Notes: generated from the sequence alone by a model not told the origin. Counted from the first letter of the stretch, positions 1-11,300 are shown. The stretch: DNA of 64,000 bases from an uncultured Verrucomicrobiota bacterium (GCA_902589825.1 CACIUL010000003.1:50792-114791), one strand, 5' to 3'. Translations and numbers: made by a program.

Positions 1-63
1 CTGCCGGATACCCATCCTTCATACAGTGGAAATCATGGCTGCTGCATACCGCAACCAACTCTG

Positions 64-2394
64 ATGAGAAGTTTACTCCCTTTACTCCTGCTCTGCCTGC
101 CCTGGACGCACCCCGCCCCGGCTCAACCATCCTCTTCATCCCCCCCGAACATTGTACTGGTGATGTGCGATGACCTCGGCTGGGGGGATACCGGATTTAA
201 CGGAAACACCATTGTCCAGACCCCTCACCTGGACAGGATGGCTGCTGCCGGGATGCGCTTTAACCGCTTCTATGCAGCAGCTCCTGTCTGCTCCCCGACC
301 AGGGGCAGCGTGCTCACCGGGCGCCATCCCTACCGCTATGGCATCTATTTTGCCAATACCGGGCACATGAAGAGCGAGGAAATCACCCTTGCCGAGCTGC
401 TCAGGAAAAAAGGATACCGCACCGGGCACTTTGGAAAGTGGCACGTTGGAACCCTGACCAAGACGGTAAACGAAGCCAACCGCGGTGGCCCGCGTGGAGT
501 CAAGCACTACTCGCCTCCACAGGACAACGGCTTTGAAGTCTGCTTTTCAACCGAGTCCAAGGTGCCCACCTGGGATCCCATGTGGACCCCAAAAAAACAC
601 TCAGGGGGAAGTAACCGCAGGCTTTGGTGGGAACCACTGGAGGACACCACGAACATGCAGCGATATGGAACTCATTACTGGGACCAGGAGGGCAGGCAGG
701 TCACCGAAAACCTGCGCGGCTCCAACGCGCGTGTCATCATGGACCGCGCGATTCCATTTATTGAATCAGCAGCAAAGGCCGACCGCGCCTTCATGGCTGT
801 CGTCTGGTTTCATACACCCCACCTGCCCGTAGTCGCAGGTCCAAGGCATGCTGCCATGTATAAGGAATTTGATAGCTACAAGAAACACTACTACGGCTCG
901 ATCACTGCCATGGACGAACAGGTCGGCCGTCTGCGTCAGGCCTTAAAAAAAGCGGGGGTTGCCGACAACACGATGCTTTGGTTCTGTTCTGACAATGGGC
1001 CTGAGGGCAATGACTCGGCTCCCGGTAAAACCGGAGGCTTCCGCGGCCGCAAGCGCAGCCTCTACGAGGGAGGCATTCGCGTACCCGGTTTACTGGAATG
1101 GCCGGCAGTTGTAAAACCGGGAAGCATTACCGATTTTCCCGCAGCAACACTTGACTACCTGCCGACAATCCTCGGGGCAATCGGGGAAAGCATGCCCGAT
1201 GCACGTCCCACTGACGGCATCAACCTGCGCCCCGCCATAGAGGGCAAGCTCAGGGAACGCCCTGCAGGGATTGGTTTCCAGAGTGCCGGGACGGCCGCCT
1301 ACATCACCCATCAATATAAGCTGGTCCTGCCCGGCGTGAAAAAGAAGGCAAACAAGTCCGGCACCAAAAAACCAACCCCTGAGCTCTATGACCTGATTGA
1401 TGACCCCCATGAAAAAAAGAACATCGCCGTCAGTCATCAATCACAGGTCAACGACCTGATGGCAGAGTTCAAAAAATGGCAGCAGTCATGTGCCCGAAGT
1501 GATGCAGGAAATGACTACACGATTCCTGCCAAGGCGGATTCTTCCGCCACGGGACAACCATTGCGTTTTGGCGCTATTGCCGACTGCCAGTTTGCTGATA
1601 TCCCCACCCGCGGTTCACGCCATTACAGGCTGGCCAGTGAAAAGCTCTCTGCCGCCGTAAAGCATCTTAACGGGGAACCACTGGATTTTGTCATTCACCT
1701 GGGCGATTTCATCGATCAAGACTGGGATAGCTTCGATGCAGTGGGGCCCATATTCCGCTCCCTTAAAGCACCTGGTTACCACCTGCTGGGCAATCATGAC
1801 TACTCAGTTAAGGACTCCAAGAAAGGCGAAGTCATCGAAAAGCTAGGCATGCCTGCCCGGTATTATGACTTCACCGTGAAAGGCTGGCGCTTTATCGTTC
1901 TTGACGGCAACGAATTAAGCCTCTACGCCCACCCAAAAGGTTCCAAGCAGCTGGCCAAGTCAGTGGCTTTCAGGAAAAAATACAAGAATCCCCCGGACTA
2001 TTGTGGCGGAATGGGGCAAGCCCAGATCAAGTGGATGCTATCCAGGATTGCCATGGCCCGTGATGCCGGAGAGAAGGTGATCCTGTTTAATCATTTCCCT
2101 ATTTATCCCGCCGGTCGTGGACACAACCTCTGGAATGACACCGAGTTACTCGAGGTCCTCAAGCCTTTCAGGGGAACTGTAGCCGCATGGATCAACGGCC
2201 ACAACCATGGCGGAGCCCATGCCGAGCGTGACGGCATCCATTATCTCACGCTGAAGGGAATGCTCGACACCAGGGAAAATGCCTTTGCCATTATCAGGGC
2301 AGGAAAAGATAGCCTCGAGGTTGACGGCTTCGGGCGGGAGCCGGACCGCACGCTCAAGCTGCCAAAGCCAACCTCCACAAGAACAGGAAACTAA
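64..2394 (+). CDS. Secreted sulfatase fused to a C-terminal calcineurin-like metallophosphoesterase domain
   Basis: N-terminal NIVLVMCDDLGWGD and CSPTRG (C-x-P-x-R sulfatase signature), signal peptide; C-terminal GAIADCQFAD...HLGDFID...LLGNHD...NGHNHGG metallophosphoesterase motifs. Confidence 0.9.
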   Translation: MRSLLPLLLLCLPWTHPAPAQPSSSSPPNIVLVMCDDLGWGDTGFNGNTIVQTPHLDRMAAAGMRFNRFYAAAPVCSPTRGSVLTGRHPYRYGIYFANTGHMKSEEITLAELLRKKGYRTGHFGKWHVGTLTKTVNEANRGGPRGVKHYSPPQDNGFEVCFSTESKVPTWDPMWTPKKHSGGSNRRLWWEPLEDTTNMQRYGTHYWDQEGRQVTENLRGSNARVIMDRAIPFIESAAKADRAFMAVVWFHTPHLPVVAGPRHAAMYKEFDSYKKHYYGSITAMDEQVGRLRQALKKAGVADNTMLWFCSDNGPEGNDSAPGKTGGFRGRKRSLYEGGIRVPGLLEWPAVVKPGSITDFPAATLDYLPTILGAIGESMPDARPTDGINLRPAIEGKLRERPAGIGFQSAGTAAYITHQYKLVLPGVKKKANKSGTKKPTPELYDLIDDPHEKKNIAVSHQSQVNDLMAEFKKWQQSCARSDAGNDYTIPAKADSSATGQPLRFGAIADCQFADIPTRGSRHYRLASEKLSAAVKHLNGEPLDFVIHLGDFIDQDWDSFDAVGPIFRSLKAPGYHLLGNHDYSVKDSKKGEVIEKLGMPARYYDFTVKGWRFIVLDGNELSLYAHPKGSKQLAKSVAFRKKYKNPPDYCGGMGQAQIKWMLSRIAMARDAGEKVILFNHFPIYPAGRGHNLWNDTELLEVLKPFRGTVAAWINGHNHGGAHAERDGIHYLTLKGMLDTRENAFAIIRAGKDSLEVDGFGREPDRTLKLPKPTSTRTGN

Positions 2395-2408
2395 GCCCGC
2401 TCTGCTCC

Positions 2409-4028
2409 ATGGGAAAACAGACAATATTCACCCTACTGATAATCCTTGCATCCCTTGCTTCTTCAGCGGCTCAAGGGAACACCCGCGGCTACAGCATTCA
2501 TCTGGAAAAAAATGGATGGGGGCAAGCTTCCCTCAATGACATCAAGGCCGTGTTGCACTCCTCATGCGACTCCATATACCGGCACTTTGGTGACTTGAAG
2601 GAAAAAGAAGACATTTACGTGCGCCGAAACAAAACCGGGCCAATCGCACTCTTTAAGCGAAACCTGCGCGGTCAGGTCATTATCGAGCTGAACACTGGAG
2701 ACCGCTTCTGGTGCCAGTATGCCTACCAGATGGCCCACGAGTTCTGCCATGTCATCTGCCGTTTCCGCCCGGGCAGCCAGAGAAACCTGTGGTTTGAAGA
2801 ATCCCTCTGCGAGCTCGCCTCGATGTTCTCCCTGAGGGCAATGGCCAGGGACTGGAAAACCAACGCCCCCTACCCAAATTGGAAAAGTTACTCGAAAGCG
2901 ATCCATGAATATGTGGGCGACCTTGAAAAACAACACACCATGCCTGATGGAATGGATCTCGCTCAATTCTACAGGAAAAATGCTGACGCCCTCAGTTCAA
3001 ATCCAACTAACAGGCCGGCAAACGGCCGTGTCGCCCTAGCTTTGCTAACCTGCTTTGAGACCAATCCTGAACACTGGCCGGCTGTCGCATACCTGAACAG
3101 CGGTGAAGCCAAAACCGATATTTCCTTTGCAAATTATCTACGCAACTGGAACGAGCAAGCACCCCGGAAACACAGTATTTTCATCCATTCAATAGCCCGG
3201 AAATTCGGTATCGACCTTTACCCTGATACATCGAAGGCACTGCCTGATCAAAAACCGCAGGACTTCAGTAAGCCGGCAATCACAGCAACTGGATCAGGAA
3301 TTGAAGGAAGCGTAACCCTTGCTTCAGGCAATCAGTTGACGGGCAGGCTGAAATTTGAGCCTGGAGCCATCCGGGTATCTGGATCAAACAGCGAGACCTT
3401 GCCCGCGGAAAAACCGGCAAACACCGATGGGCAATCCTGTGCCAGCAAAGATGTGAAATCAGTGCGCTTTACAAGCGTGGAAGCAATACCCGATGCCACT
3501 ACCGAAAAATTACCTCCTTCGCGCAACCGGAAAATCTGGCTCAAGGGAGGCTCGCTTATGGTGGGAAAAATAACAGGCATTAACTCCAAGTCCATCACGC
3601 TTCATTCCGCTACAGGGATAACCGTGTTGCCGCGCCCGGCTGTAGCCATCATTGATATGCGCAGTGGAACGGCTGAGGGAGAATGGAAATTGATGTTGCA
3701 AAAGACCCCCCCAGGCTACCTGCTTGCAAACAACACGTATATAGAAGCCAAGCTGGAGGAAATGACCCCATCAGGAGAAATTGTCACATGGTCTTCGATC
3801 TTCGGTAATCAGAAAATTGCCCCAGGTAAAGTCCAGGCACTGAAACTGGCCAATATGGAAAAAGTGCCGCCCAAGGAGTTTGTAATTACAACTCTCTCAG
3901 GATCAATTATCCTGGCCGATTCCATCATTTCAAAGGGAGGCCGACTGGTCATTCGTGACAACTCACGTTATTTTCTCTCGATCCAGGCATCCGAGGTTCT
4001 GGAGATCCTTCGCCACGACCCATCATAG
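2409..4028 (+). CDS. Secreted putative gluzincin-type zinc metallopeptidase-like protein
   Basis: Signal peptide; MAHEFCHV (HExxH) followed by NLWFEESLCELAS, which could supply the third ligand Glu. Confidence 0.55.
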   Translation: MGKQTIFTLLIILASLASSAAQGNTRGYSIHLEKNGWGQASLNDIKAVLHSSCDSIYRHFGDLKEKEDIYVRRNKTGPIALFKRNLRGQVIIELNTGDRFWCQYAYQMAHEFCHVICRFRPGSQRNLWFEESLCELASMFSLRAMARDWKTNAPYPNWKSYSKAIHEYVGDLEKQHTMPDGMDLAQFYRKNADALSSNPTNRPANGRVALALLTCFETNPEHWPAVAYLNSGEAKTDISFANYLRNWNEQAPRKHSIFIHSIARKFGIDLYPDTSKALPDQKPQDFSKPAITATGSGIEGSVTLASGNQLTGRLKFEPGAIRVSGSNSETLPAEKPANTDGQSCASKDVKSVRFTSVEAIPDATTEKLPPSRNRKIWLKGGSLMVGKITGINSKSITLHSATGITVLPRPAVAIIDMRSGTAEGEWKLMLQKTPPGYLLANNTYIEAKLEEMTPSGEIVTWSSIFGNQKIAPGKVQALKLANMEKVPPKEFVITTLSGSIILADSIISKGGRLVIRDNSRYFLSIQASEVLEILRHDPS

Positions 4029-4229
4029 CATTCGGCGGCAAATCGCCGGGCAATTTCCTGCGCCCCGACATCCACTGATCAGGGTATAACCAATTAATAT
4101 GCCCGTGGAGATCTCGACAGTATCCTGAATATAGAAATGATGCTTTAGGAAAGCAGGCAGACAGAGGCCAAAAAATCCTTCCATCAGGCACCAGCCTGCC
4201 TAGAATAGGCAATCCAATCATTTCTTTAT

Positions 4230-5312
4230 ATGGCAACACAAGTAGGCATTATCGGAGCTGGCGGCATGGTCAGCTATCACATTGCGGGCTTCAAGCAGGC
4301 GGGAGCTGAGATCTCAGCCATCGCCGACCTAAATCAGGATTCGGCGCAAAAGGTGGCTGATGAAAACGGCATCCCCCGGGTGTTTGGCGATGTCACCGAA
4401 ATGCTGGCACTGGATGATATCGACGCGGTCAGCATTATTGTCCCCAACAAGTTCCATGCCCCTCTGGCCATCCAGGCACTCGAAGCAGGAAAACACACCT
4501 TCTGTGAAAAGCCGCCAGCACTTAATTCCGCGGAAGTCGAGGACATGGTTGCCGCCGCACAGGCAGCAGGAAAAAAACTGATGTTTAATTTCAACAACCG
4601 GGCTAGGCCGGAATCGTACGAAATTATGAAAAAGGTCAATTCCGGTGAAATCGGCACGATTAATTCCGCTCAGGCAAAGTGGTGCCGACGCACCGGCATT
4701 CCCGGGTTCGGTGGCTGGTTCACCACCAAGGCTCTCTCCGGGGGCGGACCGCTGATCGACCTTTTGCACATGCTCGACCTTGCCATGTATTTCATGGGCT
4801 ACCCGAAGCCGGCACATGTCCTGGCGCAGACCTTTGACGACTTTATCACTGACAAGAACTTCAAGGGGCCATGGGGATTACCGGACAATGATGACGGCAC
4901 GACTGACGTGGAAGCCGCAGCACACGGAATGGTAAGCTTTGAGAGCGGTCAGGTCTGCTCCTTCCAGATCAGCTGGGCAGAAATGATCAAGCGGGAAGAA
5001 GTCTCCGTGGTGTTCCAGGGCACTAAGTCAGGCGGCAAGGTTGAGCGCCTCTTTGGTGAGGATGGTCTTGATGAGACTGCCATTGATACCTGTGAAATCT
5101 ACAGCCAGGACGATGCCAACCGCGTGGACACGACTATCGAGGTTGAAGAGTGTGAGGACATGGGGCGAATCAAGTCTGCCGCCAACTTTATCCTCTCTAT
5201 TGAGGGCACCGAGGAACCTCTCAACACCCCGGATCAGGCATTAACCCTGATGAAAGTCATTGATGCCGCATACCAATCGGCAGCAAGCGGGGCTCCCGTA
5301 TCCTGCCAATAA
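4230..5312 (+). CDS. Gfo/Idh/MocA family oxidoreductase
   Basis: N-terminal VGIIGAGGMVSYH Rossmann motif and CEKPPALN typical of the family. Confidence 0.92.
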   Translation: MATQVGIIGAGGMVSYHIAGFKQAGAEISAIADLNQDSAQKVADENGIPRVFGDVTEMLALDDIDAVSIIVPNKFHAPLAIQALEAGKHTFCEKPPALNSAEVEDMVAAAQAAGKKLMFNFNNRARPESYEIMKKVNSGEIGTINSAQAKWCRRTGIPGFGGWFTTKALSGGGPLIDLLHMLDLAMYFMGYPKPAHVLAQTFDDFITDKNFKGPWGLPDNDDGTTDVEAAAHGMVSFESGQVCSFQISWAEMIKREEVSVVFQGTKSGGKVERLFGEDGLDETAIDTCEIYSQDDANRVDTTIEVEECEDMGRIKSAANFILSIEGTEEPLNTPDQALTLMKVIDAAYQSAASGAPVSCQ

Positions 5313-5353
5313 TCCTTTCCTTAAAAAACAAACCTTACAAAACAAAACAAGAC

Positions 5354-6511
5354 ATGAATCGTAAACTACGCATGGGCATGGTCGGCGGGGGTCGTGGTGC
5401 CTTTATCGGAGAAGTCCACCGCATGGCCGCCAATCTCGATGGAAAAATCGAACTGGTCGCCGGGGCCTTATCGTCTGATCCCGAGAAGTCCAGGCTCTCA
5501 GGTGAGGATTTGTTCCTGGATCCGGACCGCGTCTATGGCAGTTATAAGGAAATGGCCGAGAAGGAAGCAGCCAGGGAGGACAAGGTCGACTTTATCTCCA
5601 TCGTGGTGCAGAATCACCTCCACTTCGATGTCGCCAAGACTTTCCTTGAGGCAGGATTCCATGTCATATGTGACAAACCGATGACGCGCACCCTGGACGA
5701 GGCCCGTGCATTGCGGGATATCGTTGAGGAAACCGGCAAGGTCTTTTGTCTCACCCACAACTACACCGGTTACCCGATGGTCAAGGAGGCCAGGCGCATG
5801 GTCAATGATGGTGAGCTGGGACGCATCCTCAAGATTGTTGCCGAGTATCCTCAGGGGTATGCGGTTGGGGACGTTGAGGGCGATGGCCAGGGCCAAATCT
5901 CCAACTGGCGCTCGGATCCGGCCATTGCCGGATCCTCAAACTGCATGGGAGACATCGGAACCCATGCACACAACCTTGTCCGTTATATTACCGGCCTGGA
6001 AATCGACGAGATGTGTTCTGAGTTAACGGCATTTATCCCTGGTCGTGAACTCGATGATGACGGAAACAACCTGGTTCGCTTTGAGGGTGGAGCCAAGGGC
6101 ATTATCTATGCTTCGCAGGTCTCAAATGGTGACGAGAACGCACTCAATATCCGCGTCTACGGCACCAAGGCATCCCTTGAATGGCACCAGGAGGATCCCA
6201 ATGACCTGATCGTCAAGTATGCCAATGCCCCGCGCAAGGTCTATCGCCGCGGCAATGACTATCTTGGCGAGGCGGCCAAGAGCAATAGCCGGACACCCTT
6301 TGCCCACCCGGAAGGCTTCATTGAGGCCTTTGCCAATATTTACCTTGCTGCCGTGCAGGCGATCAGTGACCAGATTAATGGAAATCCGGTGCCTGAAGAC
6401 GGCTACGACTTCCCGGATGCCACCGATGGTGTCGCCGGGCTTGCCTTCATTGACACCGCGGTCAAGAGCAGTGCCAGTGACCAGAAATGGCTAAAGTTCC
6501 CCGACCTCTAG
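5354..6511 (+). CDS. Gfo/Idh/MocA family oxidoreductase
   Basis: GMVGGGRGAFIGEVHR and CDKPMTRTLDEA motifs; tandem with the preceding paralog. Confidence 0.92.
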   Translation: MNRKLRMGMVGGGRGAFIGEVHRMAANLDGKIELVAGALSSDPEKSRLSGEDLFLDPDRVYGSYKEMAEKEAAREDKVDFISIVVQNHLHFDVAKTFLEAGFHVICDKPMTRTLDEARALRDIVEETGKVFCLTHNYTGYPMVKEARRMVNDGELGRILKIVAEYPQGYAVGDVEGDGQGQISNWRSDPAIAGSSNCMGDIGTHAHNLVRYITGLEIDEMCSELTAFIPGRELDDDGNNLVRFEGGAKGIIYASQVSNGDENALNIRVYGTKASLEWHQEDPNDLIVKYANAPRKVYRRGNDYLGEAAKSNSRTPFAHPEGFIEAFANIYLAAVQAISDQINGNPVPEDGYDFPDATDGVAGLAFIDTAVKSSASDQKWLKFPDL

Positions 6512-6645
6512 GAAAACCACAGGCAGCCTTCGCCAGTTCCGGGACCAATATGGCCTTTTCCGATTTCGCGCAACGGGGGCAATGAAGAGGATAATGACCT
6601 TGAAGTCATACCCGGTCGCGATGAAAGTTTCAATGAACCCGGTAA

Positions 6646-7506
6646 TTGATGGACAGAGAGCATAGTTCCAAGAAGAATCCCTGGTTAATCGCTGGCATTC
6701 CCATTGCCCTGATCGGCCTTGGCATTCTTATCAGCCAGTTTTTCAAGACCAAAGAGGCACCTGTCACCAAGGAAAGTGTTTTCAGCCTATGGGTTACCGA
6801 GGCTGAAATCGCCCCGGTTGAGGAAAACAATGATCGGTGGGACAAGGACGGCAGTGCTCCCGATCCCGGGGCGCTGGTCACCTGGCAGGACCAGGTAGTC
6901 CTTGAGACTGTCGTCGCCAAGGATTCACTGATAGCCCGCTGGGATCCGGTAGCCATCTCCGTCGGGGATGTTGTACTCAGCAAGGGCGGGATCAGCACCT
7001 CCTCGGTCAAGCGTATCGCCCGCGTCAGGAATGCCGGCAAGGGCAACTTCAGCGTGGCACTTTTTGACGAGGATATACTGGGACGCGACTTTATTGGCGG
7101 ATGGACCATCCCCACCGCGCAGTTGCGCCCGGGTTTGCTTGAGCTCAAATCCGGCAAGGCACTCCGCAGGATCGCCCTTGCCGTAACCCTTGATGACAAC
7201 CTCGATGTGCCCGAGCAATCCTACACTCCCAAGGGAGCAGTTTACCTGGATAGCACGCCTGAGGTGATGATGGAAACCATGGAGCGCTGGGCAGAGGAAG
7301 CAAAGGAGGAACTCGGAAAACTCGGGGAAACCGTCAGCAAGGGCATTGACCGCCTGGGCCAGGAAGTCGGAGAGGGTATCGAGAAGCTCGGGGCACGTGT
7401 CGGTAAGGAAAAGGACCGCTTCAAGAAAACCTTCCAGGAAACCAAGGAAAAGGCGGGCAATAAAGGCCGGGAATTTTTCGAGAAACTCCTACCCGGTCAG
7501 GAATGA
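6646..7506 (+). CDS. Hypothetical membrane-anchored protein with long amphipathic/coiled-coil C-terminus
   Basis: N-terminal hydrophobic segment NPWLIAGIPIALIGLGILISQFF; C-terminal charged heptad-like helix; 4-bp overlap with the downstream pqiA-like gene. Confidence 0.7.
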   Translation: MMDREHSSKKNPWLIAGIPIALIGLGILISQFFKTKEAPVTKESVFSLWVTEAEIAPVEENNDRWDKDGSAPDPGALVTWQDQVVLETVVAKDSLIARWDPVAISVGDVVLSKGGISTSSVKRIARVRNAGKGNFSVALFDEDILGRDFIGGWTIPTAQLRPGLLELKSGKALRRIALAVTLDDNLDVPEQSYTPKGAVYLDSTPEVMMETMERWAEEAKEELGKLGETVSKGIDRLGQEVGEGIEKLGARVGKEKDRFKKTFQETKEKAGNKGREFFEKLLPGQE

Positions 7507-8003
7507 CGCGCCCCATGATCCTGTGCTTGGTCGGCACTTGCTGTGTGCTGTTTGGCAGCGCGGTGGCGCTTCCCATTTTCACCCTTGAACCAAAGGCCGG
7601 GGAATGGACATCGGTAGCCCAGATCATCTCCCCCTCGGACATGCAGGCAAAGGCCATGCGCCTGCTTGAGGGTGTTGCCATACTCTGGAACGAGGGAGAA
7701 AGAATACTGGCACTATTAATAGCCCTCTTCTCACTCGTCCTGCCCACCTTGAAGCTCACCATGCTGTGGATGGAGGTCGTCCTGAAGGAAGGGCTGCCTG
7801 AAAAGTGGGCACTTTTCCTACGTGCCGTTTCACGATACGCGATGCTGGAGGTATTCCTGGTCGCACTGACCGTTCTGCTTATAAAGGAAATGCCGGGAGG
7901 CAGTCGTGTCACCCTGCAGGCGGGATTCTACACTTTCAGTGCCTCTGTCCTGCTCAGCCTGATGGCGGCCCACTGGATGGAACGTAGCGCCAGGCAGAAT
8001 TGA
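7503..8003 (+). CDS. Paraquat-inducible protein A (PqiA)-like membrane protein, single domain
   Basis: Four predicted hydrophobic segments and ALLIALFSLVLPTLKL / RYAMLEVFLVALTVLLIK resembling the PqiA domain. Confidence 0.75.
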   Translation: MTRPMILCLVGTCCVLFGSAVALPIFTLEPKAGEWTSVAQIISPSDMQAKAMRLLEGVAILWNEGERILALLIALFSLVLPTLKLTMLWMEVVLKEGLPEKWALFLRAVSRYAMLEVFLVALTVLLIKEMPGGSRVTLQAGFYTFSASVLLSLMAAHWMERSARQN

Positions 8004-8015
8004 ATATATTGAAGT

Positions 8016-8330
8016 TCAGGACAGGAACCTGCAGACATACTGGCAGATGCCCTCGGCCACGGTAATGGTGAAACCTGAATTGGCCGGCACTTCAAAATGT
8101 TCTCCCTGGAAATAAATTAGAGACTCATCACCTCCATCCACGACAACTGAACACTGGCCGGAGGTGATCTCCATGCGCTCAGCACTTTCGGTGGCGAAAT
8201 GATATTCACCGGGATAGATAAGTCCCAGCGTGAGCTTGGCTCCGTCCTCAAGGGTGAGCGAATGGGAAACGACTTTGCCGTCAAAGTAGACATTGGCAAC
8301 AGCTGAAGCGGAAACATTATCAAAGGTCAT
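8016..8330 (-). CDS. ppnP: Pyrimidine/purine nucleoside phosphorylase (DUF1255/YaiE family)
   Basis: Small cupin MTFDNVSASAVANVYFDGKVVSHSL...GEYHFATESAERMEITSG...FEVPANSGFTI matches the PpnP family pattern. Confidence 0.9.
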   Translation of the reverse strand: MTFDNVSASAVANVYFDGKVVSHSLTLEDGAKLTLGLIYPGEYHFATESAERMEITSGQCSVVVDGGDESLIYFQGEHFEVPANSGFTITVAEGICQYVCRFLS

Positions 8331-8363
8331 GGTAACTGAGGCTTATTATCCTCAATAACCGGT

Positions 8364-11300
8364 TCATGACAACTCAATCAACGCCTTATTGGCCGTGGAA
8401 ACAATCACGCACTCCGTGTTTTCCTCCTCCACCCCAAGAATATCCACAAGGGCCTTCCTGTAACAGGTCATCTGGCCAGCGTATTTTTCGGCGATTTCAT
8501 CCGGGGTAATCGAATCGGTCTTGTAATCAATAATAATGACTTTTTCAGGATTGCCATCATCCCCGTGCCACACATGCATCCGGTCAACGATCCCAGAGAG
8601 CCACTTGCCTTCCTGGATCACGTCCAGTGCCTGTTCCCTGTATAGCTCAACCTCTGTGGTATCCTTCTCAAAAAGCCGGTGAATTTCGGGATCGGAAAGG
8701 GTCTCCTCAACAATCATGCCCGCTCTACTCCTTGGCATCCTTGGAACCTCACCCTCTTCAAGCCAAGCGATTGCCTCAAACAATTCATGAACCTCGCTGC
8801 CCACCTTCATGCCTGTCCCTCCACTCCCGGTCACGAAATCCTTGATCTTGCCGGATGAGGGGGTCATACGGGAACGCAATGTCATCGCTTCTCCCAGTCC
8901 ACTGCCTTCCTTCAATTCCTCTTCCTTATCCTTCTGATCAATGTCTTTATCTTCAGTCCATCCCGATTCCCCACTTTGAAAACCACCATCACTATCCAGA
9001 ACACTCATTCTCACAAGGTTTGCCAATGAAGCCCGTGGTGGCTGCTCCTTGCCCGCCTTATCTGATTGCACGGGCAAAAAAACATACAACCCGCGCTTAG
9101 CACGGGTTAATGCCACGTAAAGCTGGCACAGTGCCTCATAACGCTCATCTTCCTCCCATTCCAGATCCGCCTCTTCCAGTTCGGGGGTCAGTTGCCGCAC
9201 CCACGCTGGAGGTGGATCCAGGAGCCATCCTCCCTTGCCCTTGGCAACATTATAATGCTGGAAATTTGGGACCTTATTGTCACTTAGATGCGGAATCATC
9301 ACGACATCAAACCCGAGCCCCTTCGCCTTATGGATTGTCATCACCTGTATTGCTGCCTCGCCCGGAGCCTGCCCAACCTCAAGGTCTGCCAACCAGTCTC
9401 TTACCCCGCGCGCGGCACCCGGGCCGGACGCGTCACATTCTTCCAGAGCCTGTACAATATCCCCCACACGGTGACGGCTGAATCCAGACAATGAGTCCCA
9501 TAACGGAGCCAGCAGTTCCTCCACCATTGTCGCATAGCCCACGGAGTGTGCCACCTCCAGCAGCCCCTCCCAACGGCTATACCATGCATCCCCAAAGCGC
9601 TCCTCCAGCACAGAATTCAGGGGGGACATCAGGATCAGCTCTTCAGCATAACGATCTGCAGGATTGGCCAGCCACTGGATGAGCCCATGAATTGCCACCC
9701 CGACCGGACTGTCGGTCATTGGGTTACGGCGCCCCTCCTCGATCACGTTGAAGCCTTCCATCTTCAGGTAATCAACGACTTTCCTCACCTGATCAACTGT
9801 GCGGAGCAACACCCCACAGGTTAACTTTTTCTTGCCGATTCCAACCTCGTGCAAACGCTTAACCAGCAATGCATTCATATCCTCCTTGGCAACTGTTTCA
9901 ACGCGTGCCTCACCATTCTGGTCCGGAGAAGCGGAAACATGATCCTTCCACTCCCAGCGATTGGCAACAACCTCGCCGAACAGACTCCCGATTAAGTCCC
10001 CGTCACCACAAACTCCATTGACCAGGTCCAGAACCGCAGGGCACGACCGGAACGATTCCTCCATCGTTTCAACAGTCATGCCCCTGTTGAAACGCTCCCT
10101 CACCCTGTCAAACAAACTGATATCCCCACCTTTAAATCCATAAATCGCCTGCTTTTTATCCCCCACGACGAAAAGGCTCCCCTCCTCACTGCTGACCGCT
10201 TCATCCAAAAGGGGCTGTAACCCGTTCCACTCAGCCGGACTGGTATCCTGAAACTCATCGAGGAACCAATGGTCAAAACGCCCGTCCAGACGAAAGTCCA
10301 CCGACTCACGCCTCAATCTTCCCGCTTCACTTCGTTTCCACTCTCCAAGAAGATTTTTTACGTCATCAAAACTGAGAAGACCGCAATTGCGCAGGCTGCC
10401 CTCGCATTCCTCATCCATGCGCTTGATTAACCTGCCAATCCCCTCGGTGCGCTCCACCGCTGCCGCCAATTCACAACTGCCCACAAGCCGAATGATCCTG
10501 TCCAGCAAGCAACTCACTTCCTCTTTCAGTTCGAACTCCTTGCGCTGATATGTCAACCGGATCGTTGAAGCGCCCTGCCTTACCTGCTCCAGAGATAGAG
10601 CAAATATCCTGGAATTATTGAAAAAGGAATTTAATGATCCGCTGCCGATGGTATGCTCCTCAATCCTATCAAGCATCTTCTTGAAGGCCTTCTCCTGATT
10701 CTTTTGAGTCCAGTCATCCGTGCCCATTGATACATCAAGAGCTGTCCGTAAATCACTAAATAACCGGTGCTTCTGGCTCTCCCATTCACTGATCTCAGGA
10801 AGATTGGTAAAGGTATCTTTTCCCCCGAAATTTTCCAGGACAGGTCCCGCCTTCCAGAACCCGTGCCAATGCTTCATGAATTCCTCAAGATTCTTCAACA
10901 CGCTCAACTGCTCTTTCCCCGCTGTCGCCCTCCTGAAGGCATGCACAAAGCCACGCCCTTCACCTTCCTCGAGCATTTTCCCCAAAACACCCTGTATTAA
11001 ATCGCCCATCATCAATTTCAGTCGCGCCCCTTCGATCAATTCGAAACTACCCCCACTGATGCCAAGCTCATGCTGAAAACCGCGCACAATCCGGGAAAAG
11101 AATGAATCAATGGTCCCCAGCTGAAACCGCGGGAGAGCCTTGACCACCTTTTCAAGGACAGGCTCAACCTCGAAGGAGCGATTCACATCGCCGGCAAGCT
11201 CCTGCGCCTTTTCTTCATCCAGTGCAGCCTTGGCCAACCGGATGAGCACTGAATCAATAAACTCACCTGCTGCCTTCCTGGTAAACGTCAGGGCAACCAT

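Noticed and set aside
6512-6645. Possible small acidic peptide (GNEEDNDLEVIPGRDESFNEPGN*) upstream of 6646
   Set aside because: Open and acidic, but no start codon in frame and too short to support as a gene.
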